A stretch of 6,848 nucleotides of DNA from JASFQI01 sp050115555 (GTDB lineage Bacteria > Desulfobacterota > DSM-4660 > Desulfatiglandales > HGW-15), in contig JASFQI010000271.1 of assembly GCA_050115555.1 (NCBI GenBank), positions 1 through 6,848 on the forward strand. Direction: 5' to 3'. The notes under the pieces were generated by a model. That model worked only from the letters and a program-made list of their open reading frames with translations, had not been told where the DNA came from and searched no databases. Of this stretch, positions 1 to 6,075 are shown in pieces; the stretch's first letter is position 1, and each line of letters starts with the position of its first letter. The position numbers were made by a program, and so were the translations under genes.

Positions 1-8
1 GCCGATTC

Positions 9-338
9 ATGCAGATCGACATCCGTTTGATCCCGTTTTACGAGACCCCCTTTACCAAGGCCTTTTCGCGCTTGGCCGCTCTGCTGCGCGAGTACGACTA
101 CACCGTGCCCCTGGAGCGGGACGTGTCTCTCTACGATCTCGTGGACTACCTGGAGGACATGCTGCACGAGCCTCGGGTCGCAGCGGATGTCAAGGATCGC
201 ATCCGGCCCCATGCCGCCCGGTTGAGCTCCCTCAAGGAGACCGCCAGGGAGCAGCTCCTGGGAAGGCGCCTCAACGACCTCGACGATTTCCTGTACCGGA
301 TGGAGGACGAGTTCGCGGAGCTGGAAAAGGCGCTCTGA
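9..338 (+). CDS. Unrecognised small helix-rich acidic protein
   Basis: I do not recognise this 109-residue protein. A short hydrophobic N-terminus (residues 1-10, beta-strand-like) is followed by what reads as several amphipathic helices (about 15-30, 40-55, 58-84 and 86-108). The C-terminus is rich in Asp, Glu and Leu (LDDFLYRMEDEFAELEKAL). It has no cysteine, no signal peptide and no membrane segment, so it is probably a soluble cytoplasmic protein. Only eight bases precede the ATG, none resembles a ribosome binding site, and the frame is open to the window edge, so the true start could lie upstream. It converges on the amidohydrolase gene with 33 bp between stop codons. Calling it a real gene rests on the full-length open frame, plausible composition, and lack of a better frame here. 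Confidence 0.7.
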   Translation: MQIDIRLIPFYETPFTKAFSRLAALLREYDYTVPLERDVSLYDLVDYLEDMLHEPRVAADVKDRIRPHAARLSSLKETAREQLLGRRLNDLDDFLYRMEDEFAELEKAL

Positions 339-371
339 TTTTCTCCCGAAGATCCTCGGCATGGGGAGATC

Positions 372-1241
372 TTACGCGTAACCCAGGGACAGAAGACGAT
401 CCAGGTTTCGCCACCCGATGGCCTCCCGGGCCTCGTCGTCCAGGGGCAGGCGCTCGAACCAGCGTCGCTCTTCGATTGGGCTGCGCCAGGGCGTGTCCGT
501 GCCAAAAACGATGTGGTCTGTCCCCTTTTTTCGAATCACGCCCATCACGTCCTCGTCCGGAAGGATGCCTGAGGTAAAGGAGAGATCGAAGTACACGTTG
601 GAAAGCGGGTAGAGGGGGTCCAGGGCGTCCCATCCGAAGAGAGAGCCCGTGTGGGCGGCCACCATAAGCAGGCCCGGATGCATCCGGGCCATTTCCGCGA
701 TGCGCATCGGGCCCGTCTCAAAGGCCCTGGCGGCCTCCACAAACTCCTGCATATGAGGCTTGTACCGGCTGAGCCCCTGGATGAACATGCTGTCCAGGAC
801 CAGGGGAAGCCCGGCCTCCTCCAGCAGATCCCACAGCACGTGAGCCTCCGGGGAGAGAATGTCCAGGTGCTGCAGGACCGGGTGGATTTTGATCCCACGA
901 AGGCCCAGGTCCAGGATCTCATGAAGGTCCTCCTCCAGGGAGGGTGAGGCGGGGATCAGGCTGCCGAACGGGATGAGGCAGGGGTGCTGGGATGCCTGCT
1001 CGGCCATCCACCGGTTCAGCTCGCCCACCCGATCCGCCCGGCCTGTGACCGGCAGGACCACACAGAGCTCGATCCCGGCCTTTTGCTCCTCCCGGACCAG
1101 GGAGGCCACCGAGCCGTCATGTTTCAGTTCCCACTTGTTGGGGTCCCCTTCAGGCAGGCAATGGTCCAGCCCTGAGGAACGGTCCACGATCAGGGAACGG
1201 TCCTTGGCATTGTACGCGTGGGTGTGTGCGTCGAAGATCAT
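372..1241 (-). CDS. Amidohydrolase-family (TIM-barrel) metal-dependent hydrolase
   Basis: This 289-residue protein matches the amidohydrolase-2 type of metal-dependent hydrolase, cytoplasmic and of unknown substrate. It opens with the beta-strand-1 metal site FDAHTH (His6, His8). GIKIHP (Lys118, His120) follows in mid-barrel, AAHTG (His197) on a late strand, and GTDTPW (Asp249) at the last strand. In family members such as ACMSD, the equivalents of His6, His8, a strand-5 His and Asp249 hold the metal, and the His197 equivalent is catalytic. Here the strand-5 position appears to be Asp150 (LPLVLD) instead of His. The ATG places the HxH motif at the N-terminus as expected, and AGGA overlapping the end of nnr can serve as ribosome binding site. 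It lies 7 bp downstream of nnr and is almost certainly cotranscribed with it, but I see no metabolic link between them. Confidence 0.88.
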   Translation of the reverse strand: MIFDAHTHAYNAKDRSLIVDRSSGLDHCLPEGDPNKWELKHDGSVASLVREEQKAGIELCVVLPVTGRADRVGELNRWMAEQASQHPCLIPFGSLIPASPSLEEDLHEILDLGLRGIKIHPVLQHLDILSPEAHVLWDLLEEAGLPLVLDSMFIQGLSRYKPHMQEFVEAARAFETGPMRIAEMARMHPGLLMVAAHTGSLFGWDALDPLYPLSNVYFDLSFTSGILPDEDVMGVIRKKGTDHIVFGTDTPWRSPIEERRWFERLPLDDEAREAIGWRNLDRLLSLGYA

Positions 1242-1248
1242 GGGGGTC

Positions 1249-2823
1249 CTAAATGAGTTGGGCGCCTCTGTAGCGCCTTCGGAGGTCGTCGTCCAGCCCT
1301 TCCCGATCGGCCTTCAGGGCCAGGGGCAGGGCGTCCAGGATGTCCTGGGCCGTGATCCCGTCGGGTCCCAGGTCGTCTGCAGCCAGGTCGCCGGCCAGGC
1401 CGTGCAGAAACACGCCTTTTCGAACGGCCGACGGGATGTCCATTCCGAGACCCTTCATGGCGGCGATGGTGCCGGTGAGCACGTCCCCGGACCCGGCCGT
1501 GGCCATGCCGCTGTTTCCACTCGTGTTGATCGCTGTCTGTCCGTCCGGCTGTCCCACCAGGCTGTGTGCACCCTTGAGCACGATCACAGCGCCCAGGTCC
1601 GCGGCGGTCCTCTGAAGGACGCCTATAGGATCCTGGGCGATTTCCGCCACGGAGAGATCTGTGATGCGGCTCATTTCCCCGGGATGGGGGGTCAGCACGG
1701 TCTCGGCCTTCCGGTTACGGAGGAGATCGAGATCCCGGCAAAGCGCCGTGATCCCATCCCCGTCAAGGAGGAGCGGGCAATCGAGATTCGCGGCCAGATC
1801 GCGGGCCAGGGCCTGGGTCTCCTCAACGAGGGAGAGCCCGGGGCCCAGGACCACCATGTCGGCCTCGGCCCCGCGTGCCAGAAGGGCGTCACGGTTTTTT
1901 CCGGCGATGCTCCCCTCAGTGGTCTCCTCCTGGGGAACGAACACGATTTCGCTTCCCTGGGACGCGATGTGGGGGATCATGGACGCGGGGGCCGCGAGGC
2001 GCGCGTACCCGCCTCCGGACCGAAGGAAGGAGAGTGCGCTGAATAGTGGGGCTCCGAAGTAGGTCGAGGCCCCGGCCACGAAGAGCACGTCCCCGAAGGT
2101 CCCCTTGTGCCCCTTCGGGTCGCGGTCGGGAAGGGGGTCTGTCACGTTGATTTCGACCTTCAATCCCTTTTCCGCAATCATGGCGGGCGGGAACGAGATG
2201 TGCGTGACAAAGAGCTCGCCGCAGAGATCGGCCCCGGGATAGAGCAGGTTTCCGAGCTTGGGGAGCCCGAAGGTGACCGTGGCATTCGCGCGGACGGCCA
2301 CCCCCATGACCCGGCCCGTGTCTCCCTGCACCCCGCTCGGGATGTCCAGGCTGAGGACAGGCTTGCCGCTTTGGTTGATGCGGTGGATCACGTCGGCGTA
2401 CCTTCCCCCGACCTCGCGGTCGAGGCCTGTGCCGAAGATTGCATCGATGACACCGTCGCAGTGCGCCAGGTCATGCTCTGCGGCCTCACCCGAGTCCAGA
2501 GAGACTACGTCGGCGGCCATGTGATCGAGGATCTCGAGGTTCATGCGCGCGGCGCCCCGGTACTTGCCACGATCCCCGAGCACAAAGACCTTGGCACGGC
2601 CCCCGCTCGACAGGATCTTGCGGGCGACCACGAACCCGTCGCCGCCGTTGTTTCCTCCCCCGCAAAAGATCACATTCATCCGACCCTGCAAGCCGAACCG
2701 GGTCAGGAGGGTGAAGTAGGCGGCATGCCCCGCGTTCTCCATGAGGAGTTCCTCGGGGATGCCGTACTGCTCGATGGCCGTTCTGTCCAGATCCCGCATC
2801 TCCTGTACGGTGCTGATCTTCAT
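1249..2823 (-). CDS. nnr: Bifunctional NAD(P)H-hydrate epimerase / ADP-dependent NAD(P)H-hydrate dehydratase
   Basis: This enzyme repairs NADHX and NADPHX, the hydrated, inactive forms of NADH and NADPH. The N-terminal epimerase domain interconverts the R and S epimers, and the C-terminal ribokinase-like domain dehydrates S-NAD(P)HX with an ADP cofactor. The 524 residues are the usual length of the bacterial fusion. The YjeF_N domain (about 1-215) shows CGGGNNGGDG (54-63), DAIFGTGL (127-134) and DIPSG (160-164). The YjeF_C domain (about 230-505) shows KGHKGTFGDVL, GPGL (327-330), DGDGI (354-358), LTPHPGEM (377-384), LKGAH (Lys417) and GNSGMATAGSGDVLTG (436-451) with the expected catalytic Asp447. 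No key motif is missing. The ATG is preceded by GGGAGG six bases upstream. It heads a two-gene leftward unit with the amidohydrolase and is divergent from the methyltransferase. Confidence 0.97.
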   Translation of the reverse strand: MKISTVQEMRDLDRTAIEQYGIPEELLMENAGHAAYFTLLTRFGLQGRMNVIFCGGGNNGGDGFVVARKILSSGGRAKVFVLGDRGKYRGAARMNLEILDHMAADVVSLDSGEAAEHDLAHCDGVIDAIFGTGLDREVGGRYADVIHRINQSGKPVLSLDIPSGVQGDTGRVMGVAVRANATVTFGLPKLGNLLYPGADLCGELFVTHISFPPAMIAEKGLKVEINVTDPLPDRDPKGHKGTFGDVLFVAGASTYFGAPLFSALSFLRSGGGYARLAAPASMIPHIASQGSEIVFVPQEETTEGSIAGKNRDALLARGAEADMVVLGPGLSLVEETQALARDLAANLDCPLLLDGDGITALCRDLDLLRNRKAETVLTPHPGEMSRITDLSVAEIAQDPIGVLQRTAADLGAVIVLKGAHSLVGQPDGQTAINTSGNSGMATAGSGDVLTGTIAAMKGLGMDIPSAVRKGVFLHGLAGDLAADDLGPDGITAQDILDALPLALKADREGLDDDLRRRYRGAQLI

Positions 2824-2907
2824 GGCATGCCTCCCTTCATCACACCTCGGGTTGCAGGGACTTGCGTGTCTTCACTCCGCGCACCCCGATCGATCCTGTA
2901 GGCATTC

Positions 2908-2936
2908 CATGTATCACGGGTCGCCGAGGAGTGCAA
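2908..2936 (-). promoter_or_regulatory. Weak candidate promoter for nnr
   Basis: On the minus strand TTGCAC (2931-2936) is separated by 17 bp from TACATG (2908-2913), which is preceded by TGA, giving an extended -10 arrangement. The -10 hexamer matches the sigma70 consensus at only three positions, so support comes mainly from spacing and location, about 85 bp upstream of the nnr start. No better candidate was seen on this strand. Confidence 0.25.
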
Positions 2937-2946
2937 ATCCATCACG

Positions 2947-2975
2947 TTGACATTCACGGTCCCTTTCTCTACCCT
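2947..2975 (+). promoter_or_regulatory. Candidate sigma70 promoter for the methyltransferase-amrS unit
   Basis: A perfect -35 TTGACA (2947-2952) is followed after exactly 17 bp by TACCCT (2970-2975). The latter keeps the most conserved -10 bases (T1, A2, T6) but is poor in between. Transcription would start near 2982, giving a leader of about 17 or 62 nt depending on which methyltransferase start is used. The weak -10 next to a perfect -35 is typical of promoters that need an activator, and a palindrome overlaps the -10. Confidence 0.5.
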
Positions 2976-2985
2976 TTGTAAAGGG
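2972..2985. promoter_or_regulatory. 14-bp inverted repeat overlapping the -10, possible operator
   Basis: CCCTTT-GT-AAAGGG is an inverted repeat with six-base arms and a two-base centre. It covers the last bases of the candidate -10 hexamer and the predicted transcription start, a usual place for a repressor operator. It could also arise by chance. I do not recognise it as the site of a named regulator. Confidence 0.3.
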
Positions 2986-3043
2986 CAGGATTCGTTTTAT
3001 GACGCCCTGGAGCCACCAACCCGGCTTGGGAGGTCGGGATCCC

Positions 3044-3856
3044 ATGGGATGTGTGTTCGACAAGGAGACCGCGGCCCGGTACAAAGCGTGGTCCAGAAGC
3101 CCGCAGGGCCGGGCGATGGACCTTTGGGTGGAGCACTGTCTTCCGTCGTTCATCGAGCCCCTTCCCGGGGAACGCGTCCTGGACATCGGCTGCGGGGAAG
3201 GAAACCACCTGCTGTTTCTTTACACGCTGGGCCTGAACCTGACCGGCGTGGACGCCTCGCCTTACATGATCAACCGGGCCCGCGACCGGCTGGGCCACCG
3301 GTGTACGCTGAGGAAGGGCCGGGCCGAAGACCTTCCCTTTGAAGACAATGCGTTCGATCTCTGCGTGATGATCCACACGCTCGAGTTTCTGGACGACCCC
3401 CTGCCGGCACTGAGGGAGGCGGGGCGGGTGGCGCGGCGGGCCGTGTTCGTGGGGGGCATGAACGGGGCTTCCTGGAATGGCGTGGTGCGAAAGCTGAGCG
3501 CGCAGTTCCGGAGCCCGCTGATTCCTTGGGACAACTGCTACACCCCGTGGGGGCTCAAGGGCCGCATGCGATCCGCCCTCGGACCCGTGCCGATCTCCTG
3601 GCAGTGCTCTCCCTGCCTTCCCATGGGTTTTGAGCCCATCTGCCGACGCGTCTTCGGGACGCCGTCCCGCCAGCTTCTGCCGTTCGGTGCTTTCCTTGCC
3701 ATGTCCGCCATGATCGTCTACCGCGTCCATACGGACAACATGCCCCTGAAGGTTCCGGTCAGACCCTCGAGCCGGTCCGTTCCGAGCGGTGCGGCCCTGA
3801 AGAGGCTTCCGATGACAGGAGGAACCAAGCACAATGAAAGAAGCGTACCTCTATGA
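3044..3856 (+). CDS. Class I SAM-dependent methyltransferase, coupled to amrS
   Basis: The Rossmann-fold core is clear. Numbering from the upstream ATG at 2999, motif I is VLDIGCGEGNH (60-70), the acidic strand-2 end is GVDAS (83-87), and the post-II/III region AEDLPFEDNAFD runs to FLDDP (109-134). The C-terminal part (about 175-245) has Trp, Pro and Cys residues (WDNCYTPWGL, WQCSPC), probably a substrate-binding insert, and a basic tail follows. The substrate cannot be inferred. I prefer the ATG at 3044 over the one at 2999: GGGAGG lies ten bases upstream, and homology-like sequence (VFDKETAARYKAW) begins just after it, while the 15 extra upstream residues look unconserved. An AGGA eight bases before 2999 keeps that start (285 aa) possible. 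Its last 23 bp overlap amrS, so the two are probably translationally coupled. The 3' tail, which holds the amrS ribosome binding site, may be shaped by that role. Confidence 0.88.
   Translation: MGCVFDKETAARYKAWSRSPQGRAMDLWVEHCLPSFIEPLPGERVLDIGCGEGNHLLFLYTLGLNLTGVDASPYMINRARDRLGHRCTLRKGRAEDLPFEDNAFDLCVMIHTLEFLDDPLPALREAGRVARRAVFVGGMNGASWNGVVRKLSAQFRSPLIPWDNCYTPWGLKGRMRSALGPVPISWQCSPCLPMGFEPICRRVFGTPSRQLLPFGAFLAMSAMIVYRVHTDNMPLKVPVRPSSRSVPSGAALKRLPMTGGTKHNERSVPL
3818..3823 (+). promoter_or_regulatory. Ribosome binding site of amrS inside the methyltransferase gene
   Basis: A perfect AGGAGG lies ten bases before the ATG at 3834, within the methyltransferase reading frame. It supports the overlapping start and would let the downstream gene be translated by initiation at the end of the upstream one. 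Confidence 0.75.
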
Positions 3857-4847
3857 AAAGACCGGTAAGGAGAACGGAGTTCGATGCCTTCTCTGCAATC
3901 ACGGGTGCCGGATCAAGGACGGGGGAAAGGGCATCTGCGGGGTTCGGGAGAATCACGGCGGGACCCTTGTGAGCCTGGTTTACGGCAAGGTCGTGGCCCG
4001 CAACCTGGACCCGATAGAAAAGAAGCCCCTGTTCCATTTCCTTCCGGGCAGCCTTTCCTACTCCGTGGCCACGGTGGGCTGCAACTTCCGTTGCACCTTC
4101 TGCCAGAACGCGGACATCTCCCAGATGCCGGCGGACCAGGACCGGATCTGGGGTCAGGATTTCCTCCCGGAGTCCCTGGTGGCCGAGGCTGCGGTGAGCC
4201 AGGCAGCCACCATCGCCTACACGTATACAGAACCCACGATCTACTTCGAGCTGGCCCTGGACACGGCCCGTCTGGCCGTGCGCCGGGGAATCCGTAATGT
4301 ATTCGTCTCCAACGGCTACATGACCCAGGAGTGCCTGGAGACGATACACCCGGACCTTCACGCCGCCAATGTGGATCTCAAGGCCTTCACGGACCGCTTC
4401 TACAAGGAACAGTGCGGCGCCCGGCTGGAGCCGGTGCTGAGGACCATCGAGACCATGAAGGAACTGGGCGTGTGGCTCGAGGTCACCACCCTGCTCATCC
4501 CCGGGCTGAACGACGATCCCGGGGAGCTTCGGGAGATTGCAGGCTTTATCGCCGGTGTGGACCCGGGGATTCCCTGGCACATCAGCCGGTTTCACCCGAC
4601 CTACCGCCTCACGGACATTGGCCCGACCCCCACGGAGACCATCCATCGTGCCCGGGAGATCGGGCTCGAGGCGGGCCTCCAGTATGTGTACAGCGGTAAC
4701 CTGCCGGGGGACGACGGCGAGAACACCCTGTGCCACGCGTGCGGCAAGCCTCTGATCGACCGGTTCGGATTCGCTGTCCGGAACAATCGGATTCAGGACG
4801 GTCAGTGCCCGCATTGCGGCGAGACCGTTCCCGGGGTGTGGTCGTAG
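3834..4847 (+). CDS. amrS: AmmeMemoRadiSam-system radical SAM enzyme (AmrS/PflX-like)
   Basis: This 337-residue radical SAM protein belongs to the group named for co-occurrence with AMMECR1- and Memo-like proteins. The reaction catalysed by this system is, to my knowledge, not settled. The cluster motif is CNFRCTFC (Cys83, Cys87, Cys90), binding a 4Fe-4S cluster and SAM for 5'-deoxyadenosyl radical chemistry. An N-terminal Cys set (18, 21, 25, 35) and the signature DPIEKKPLFHFLPGS (59-73) are typical of the group, as are CQNADISQ (90-97) and YTYTEPTIYFE (129-139). The C-terminus carries two CxxC pairs (300/303 and 325/328) resembling a zinc-ribbon or extra metal site. Length is normal. The start at 3834 has AGGAGG ten bases upstream and overlaps the methyltransferase by 23 bp. 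No AMMECR1 or Memo gene is in the window; they may be elsewhere in the genome. Confidence 0.92.
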   Translation: MKEAYLYEKTGKENGVRCLLCNHGCRIKDGGKGICGVRENHGGTLVSLVYGKVVARNLDPIEKKPLFHFLPGSLSYSVATVGCNFRCTFCQNADISQMPADQDRIWGQDFLPESLVAEAAVSQAATIAYTYTEPTIYFELALDTARLAVRRGIRNVFVSNGYMTQECLETIHPDLHAANVDLKAFTDRFYKEQCGARLEPVLRTIETMKELGVWLEVTTLLIPGLNDDPGELREIAGFIAGVDPGIPWHISRFHPTYRLTDIGPTPTETIHRAREIGLEAGLQYVYSGNLPGDDGENTLCHACGKPLIDRFGFAVRNNRIQDGQCPHCGETVPGVWS

Positions 4848-4873
4848 GCTCGGGACCTGCCGGCCCGGCCCGG

Positions 4874-4902
4874 TTGATTTGTTCCCGAGGATCTGCTAGA
4901 TT
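4874..4902 (+). promoter_or_regulatory. Extended -10 sigma70-like promoter candidate upstream of the 64-aa gene
   Basis: TTGATT (4874-4879) and TAGATT (4897-4902) are exactly 17 bp apart, and the -10 is preceded by TGC, an extended -10 element. Each hexamer matches consensus at four of six positions. Transcription would begin near 4909, giving a leader of about 107 nt before the ATG at 5016. A short GC repeat (CCGGC units, 4860-4873) abuts the -35. Confidence 0.5.
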
Positions 4903-4929
4903 CCCTTGCGTGTAGGGAGGGCTTTCTCA

Positions 4930-4953
4930 GGTTCTTCTTATCACAAGAAAACC
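4930..4953 (+). promoter_or_regulatory. Small hairpin that competes with the large terminator hairpin
   Basis: GGTT plus TTCTT (4930-4939, with C4934 bulged) can pair with AAGAA plus AACC (4945-4953), closing a five-base loop ATCAC. Its right arm uses bases 4948-4953, which also form the outer left arm of the downstream terminator hairpin. The two structures therefore exclude each other, as in an antiterminator. The pairing is A-T rich and may be weak. Confidence 0.35.
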
Positions 4954-4999
4954 CCCGCTGAACCGTTCACGCGCCTTCTTTCTTTCAGCGGGGGTTTTT
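4948..4999. terminator. Strong two-way intrinsic terminator or attenuator hairpin
   Basis: Bases 4948-4962 pair perfectly with 4984-4998 in a 15-bp stem with five consecutive G-C pairs and a 21-base loop. On the plus strand the stem ends in TTTTT (4995-4999); on the minus strand it ends in TTTT then C. It can stop amrS transcripts, 100 bp past their stop codon, and leftward transcripts from truA. Its T-run ends one base before the AGGAGG of the next gene, which is unusual for a plain end-of-operon terminator and suggests control of that gene. Confidence 0.8.
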
Positions 5000-5015
5000 C
5001 AGGAGGGGTGAACCC

Positions 5016-5210
5016 ATGGTGAAAAAGGAAGACGAGCTGGCGTTGAAGGTCACCAAAGAGATTATCATCAAGTTCATCGAGGTGGGGCGGCTCTCGATCA
5101 ATTCTTTTGAGGAGGCCTTTACGCAGGTTCACGAGACGGTCCGCGATACCCTCGTGCGGGTGGACCTGGAGGACGCCGGAGAAGGCGAGGAGCCAGGCGC
5201 GTCCTCCTGA
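5016..5210 (+). CDS. 64-aa acidic helical protein, possibly MucR/Ros N-terminal-like
   Basis: The protein reads as two helices (about residues 4-23 and 30-48) joined by a turn (GRLSINS), followed by an acidic tail (VDLEDAGEGEEPG). The pattern of a VTKEIIIKFIE helix, a turn with Ser, then FEEAFTQVHETVRDTL resembles, from memory, the N-terminal oligomerisation half of MucR/Ros regulators. It has no cysteine, so the DNA-binding zinc finger is absent. This likeness is an inference, and a function cannot be assigned. The start is firm: AGGAGGGG (5001-5008) precedes the ATG by seven bases. It has its own candidate promoter and hairpin-containing leader, and its stop codon is 5 bp from that of convergent truA. 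Confidence 0.78.
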   Translation: MVKKEDELALKVTKEIIIKFIEVGRLSINSFEEAFTQVHETVRDTLVRVDLEDAGEGEEPGASS

Positions 5211-5215
5211 GGGAC

Positions 5216-5983
5216 TTACCCGGATTCCCCGTCGCTGCCGTAACGAACGGCCATTAAAAACAACCCGCCGGGCGGGGCCTTGATCCCCGCCTTCTGCCGG
5301 TCCCGGGCCTCCAGGATGCCCGGGAATGCCTCCTCCGGAATCCTTCCCCTGCCCACGTCCACAAGCGTCCCCACGATGTTTCGCACCATGTGCCGCAGGA
5401 ACCCGTTCGCCTCGAGCGTAATGGTCAGGATCCCGCGGTCCGGTCCTTGGAGATCCGCGTGGAACACCCGCCGAACCGGGTTGCGGTTGGTGCTTCCTGC
5501 AGAGCGGAACGAGGAAAAGTCGTGCTCGCCCTCGATGCGGGCCAGGCAGCGGCGCATGGCATCCAGATCGAGCGGACCGGGCACGTGCCAGGTGGTTTTT
5601 CTGAGGAACAAGTCGGGCTCGGGCCGGTGAAGTAGTTGGTAGGCGTACACCTTGCTCGTTGCGCTGTACCGGGCGTGGAACGCCACAGGCACGTCCTCGG
5701 CGCGGCAAACCCGAATGTCCTCGGGCAGGAAGCTGTTGAGTCCCTTTTCAAAGCCCTCGCAGGGAATGGTCGAGTGTGTCCGGAAGTGGCACACCTGCGC
5801 CCTGGCGTGCACTCCGGCATCCGTCCTGCCGGAGCCCACCACGCAGATCGGCTCCTGCGTCATCATCCCGATCTTGTTTTCCAGGATTTCCTGAATCGTG
5901 AGGCCGTTCTTCTGGCGCTGCCAGCCGTGAAAGCGGCTGCCGTCGTAAGCAAGCGTGAGCTTGATGGTTCGTTCGTCCAACAT
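5216..5983 (-). CDS. truA: tRNA pseudouridine(38-40) synthase TruA
   Basis: TruA converts uridine to pseudouridine at positions 38, 39 and 40 in the anticodon arm of tRNAs. The 255 residues are a normal length. Visible signatures are LAYDGSRFHGWQRQ (11-24), the catalytic GSGRTDAGVHA (50-60) with Asp55, FHARYSATSKVYAY (102-115), EHDFSSFR (153-160), NGFLRHMVRNIVGTLVDVG (193-211) and the C-terminal KAPPGGLFL segment. No key residue is missing. The ATG gives the standard N-terminus, but no good Shine-Dalgarno sequence precedes it (the upstream bases read CCACATC), so expression may be low. It follows rpsI on the same strand but is separated by an intrinsic terminator, and I found no clear promoter in the remaining gap. 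It may therefore be expressed by readthrough from the ribosomal protein operon. Confidence 0.97.
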   Translation of the reverse strand: MLDERTIKLTLAYDGSRFHGWQRQKNGLTIQEILENKIGMMTQEPICVVGSGRTDAGVHARAQVCHFRTHSTIPCEGFEKGLNSFLPEDIRVCRAEDVPVAFHARYSATSKVYAYQLLHRPEPDLFLRKTTWHVPGPLDLDAMRRCLARIEGEHDFSSFRSAGSTNRNPVRRVFHADLQGPDRGILTITLEANGFLRHMVRNIVGTLVDVGRGRIPEEAFPGILEARDRQKAGIKAPPGGLFLMAVRYGSDGESG

Positions 5984-6040
5984 GATGTGGAGTGGGCCGG
6001 GCTGTTGTGAGGAACGGTTTTTCGGTACAGGCGACAGTCG

Positions 6041-6075
6041 AAAAAAAGGGGAGCTCGGCTCGAGGCCGGCTCCCC
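6041..6075 (-). terminator. Intrinsic terminator after rpsI
   Basis: On the minus strand GGGGAGC plus CGGC pairs with GCCG plus GCTCCCC (6069-6075 with 6048-6054, and 6065-6068 with 6056-6059). One base (T6055) is bulged and the loop is five bases. The stem is followed directly by seven T residues (complement of A6041-6047). This is a textbook rho-independent terminator 46 bp past the rpsI stop, between rpsI and truA. Confidence 0.88.

Noticed and set aside
350..372. Hairpin between the convergent stop codons of the first two genes
   Set aside because: AGATC(C)TC can pair with GAGATCT, but the stem is short and bulged, and neither side is followed by a T-run, so I do not call it a terminator.
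973..2901. Long plus-strand open frames (973-2046 and 2107-2901) opposite nnr and the amidohydrolase
   Set aside because: The minus strand here encodes an intact, motif-complete nnr and amidohydrolase. The plus-strand translations have no recognisable motif and are typical antisense shadows in GC-rich DNA.
3759..4814. 351-codon minus-strand open frame opposite amrS
   Set aside because: It lies antisense to a motif-complete radical SAM gene, its translation shows no family signature, and no good ribosome binding site precedes it.
4860..4873. CCGGC tandem repeat as a functional repeat array
   Set aside because: Fewer than three copies of a five-base GC unit in GC-rich DNA is expected by chance; noted only because it abuts the -35 hexamer.
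4896..4909. Possible sigma54-type promoter near the TTGC at 4906-4909
   Set aside because: There is no GG at the required ten-base distance upstream of the GC, whereas a sigma70-like extended -10 promoter fits the same stretch.
4941..5708. 255-codon minus-strand open frame overlapping truA and the 64-aa gene
   Set aside because: It is an out-of-frame reading of truA on the same strand, with Arg/Gly/Pro-rich composition typical of a shadow frame.
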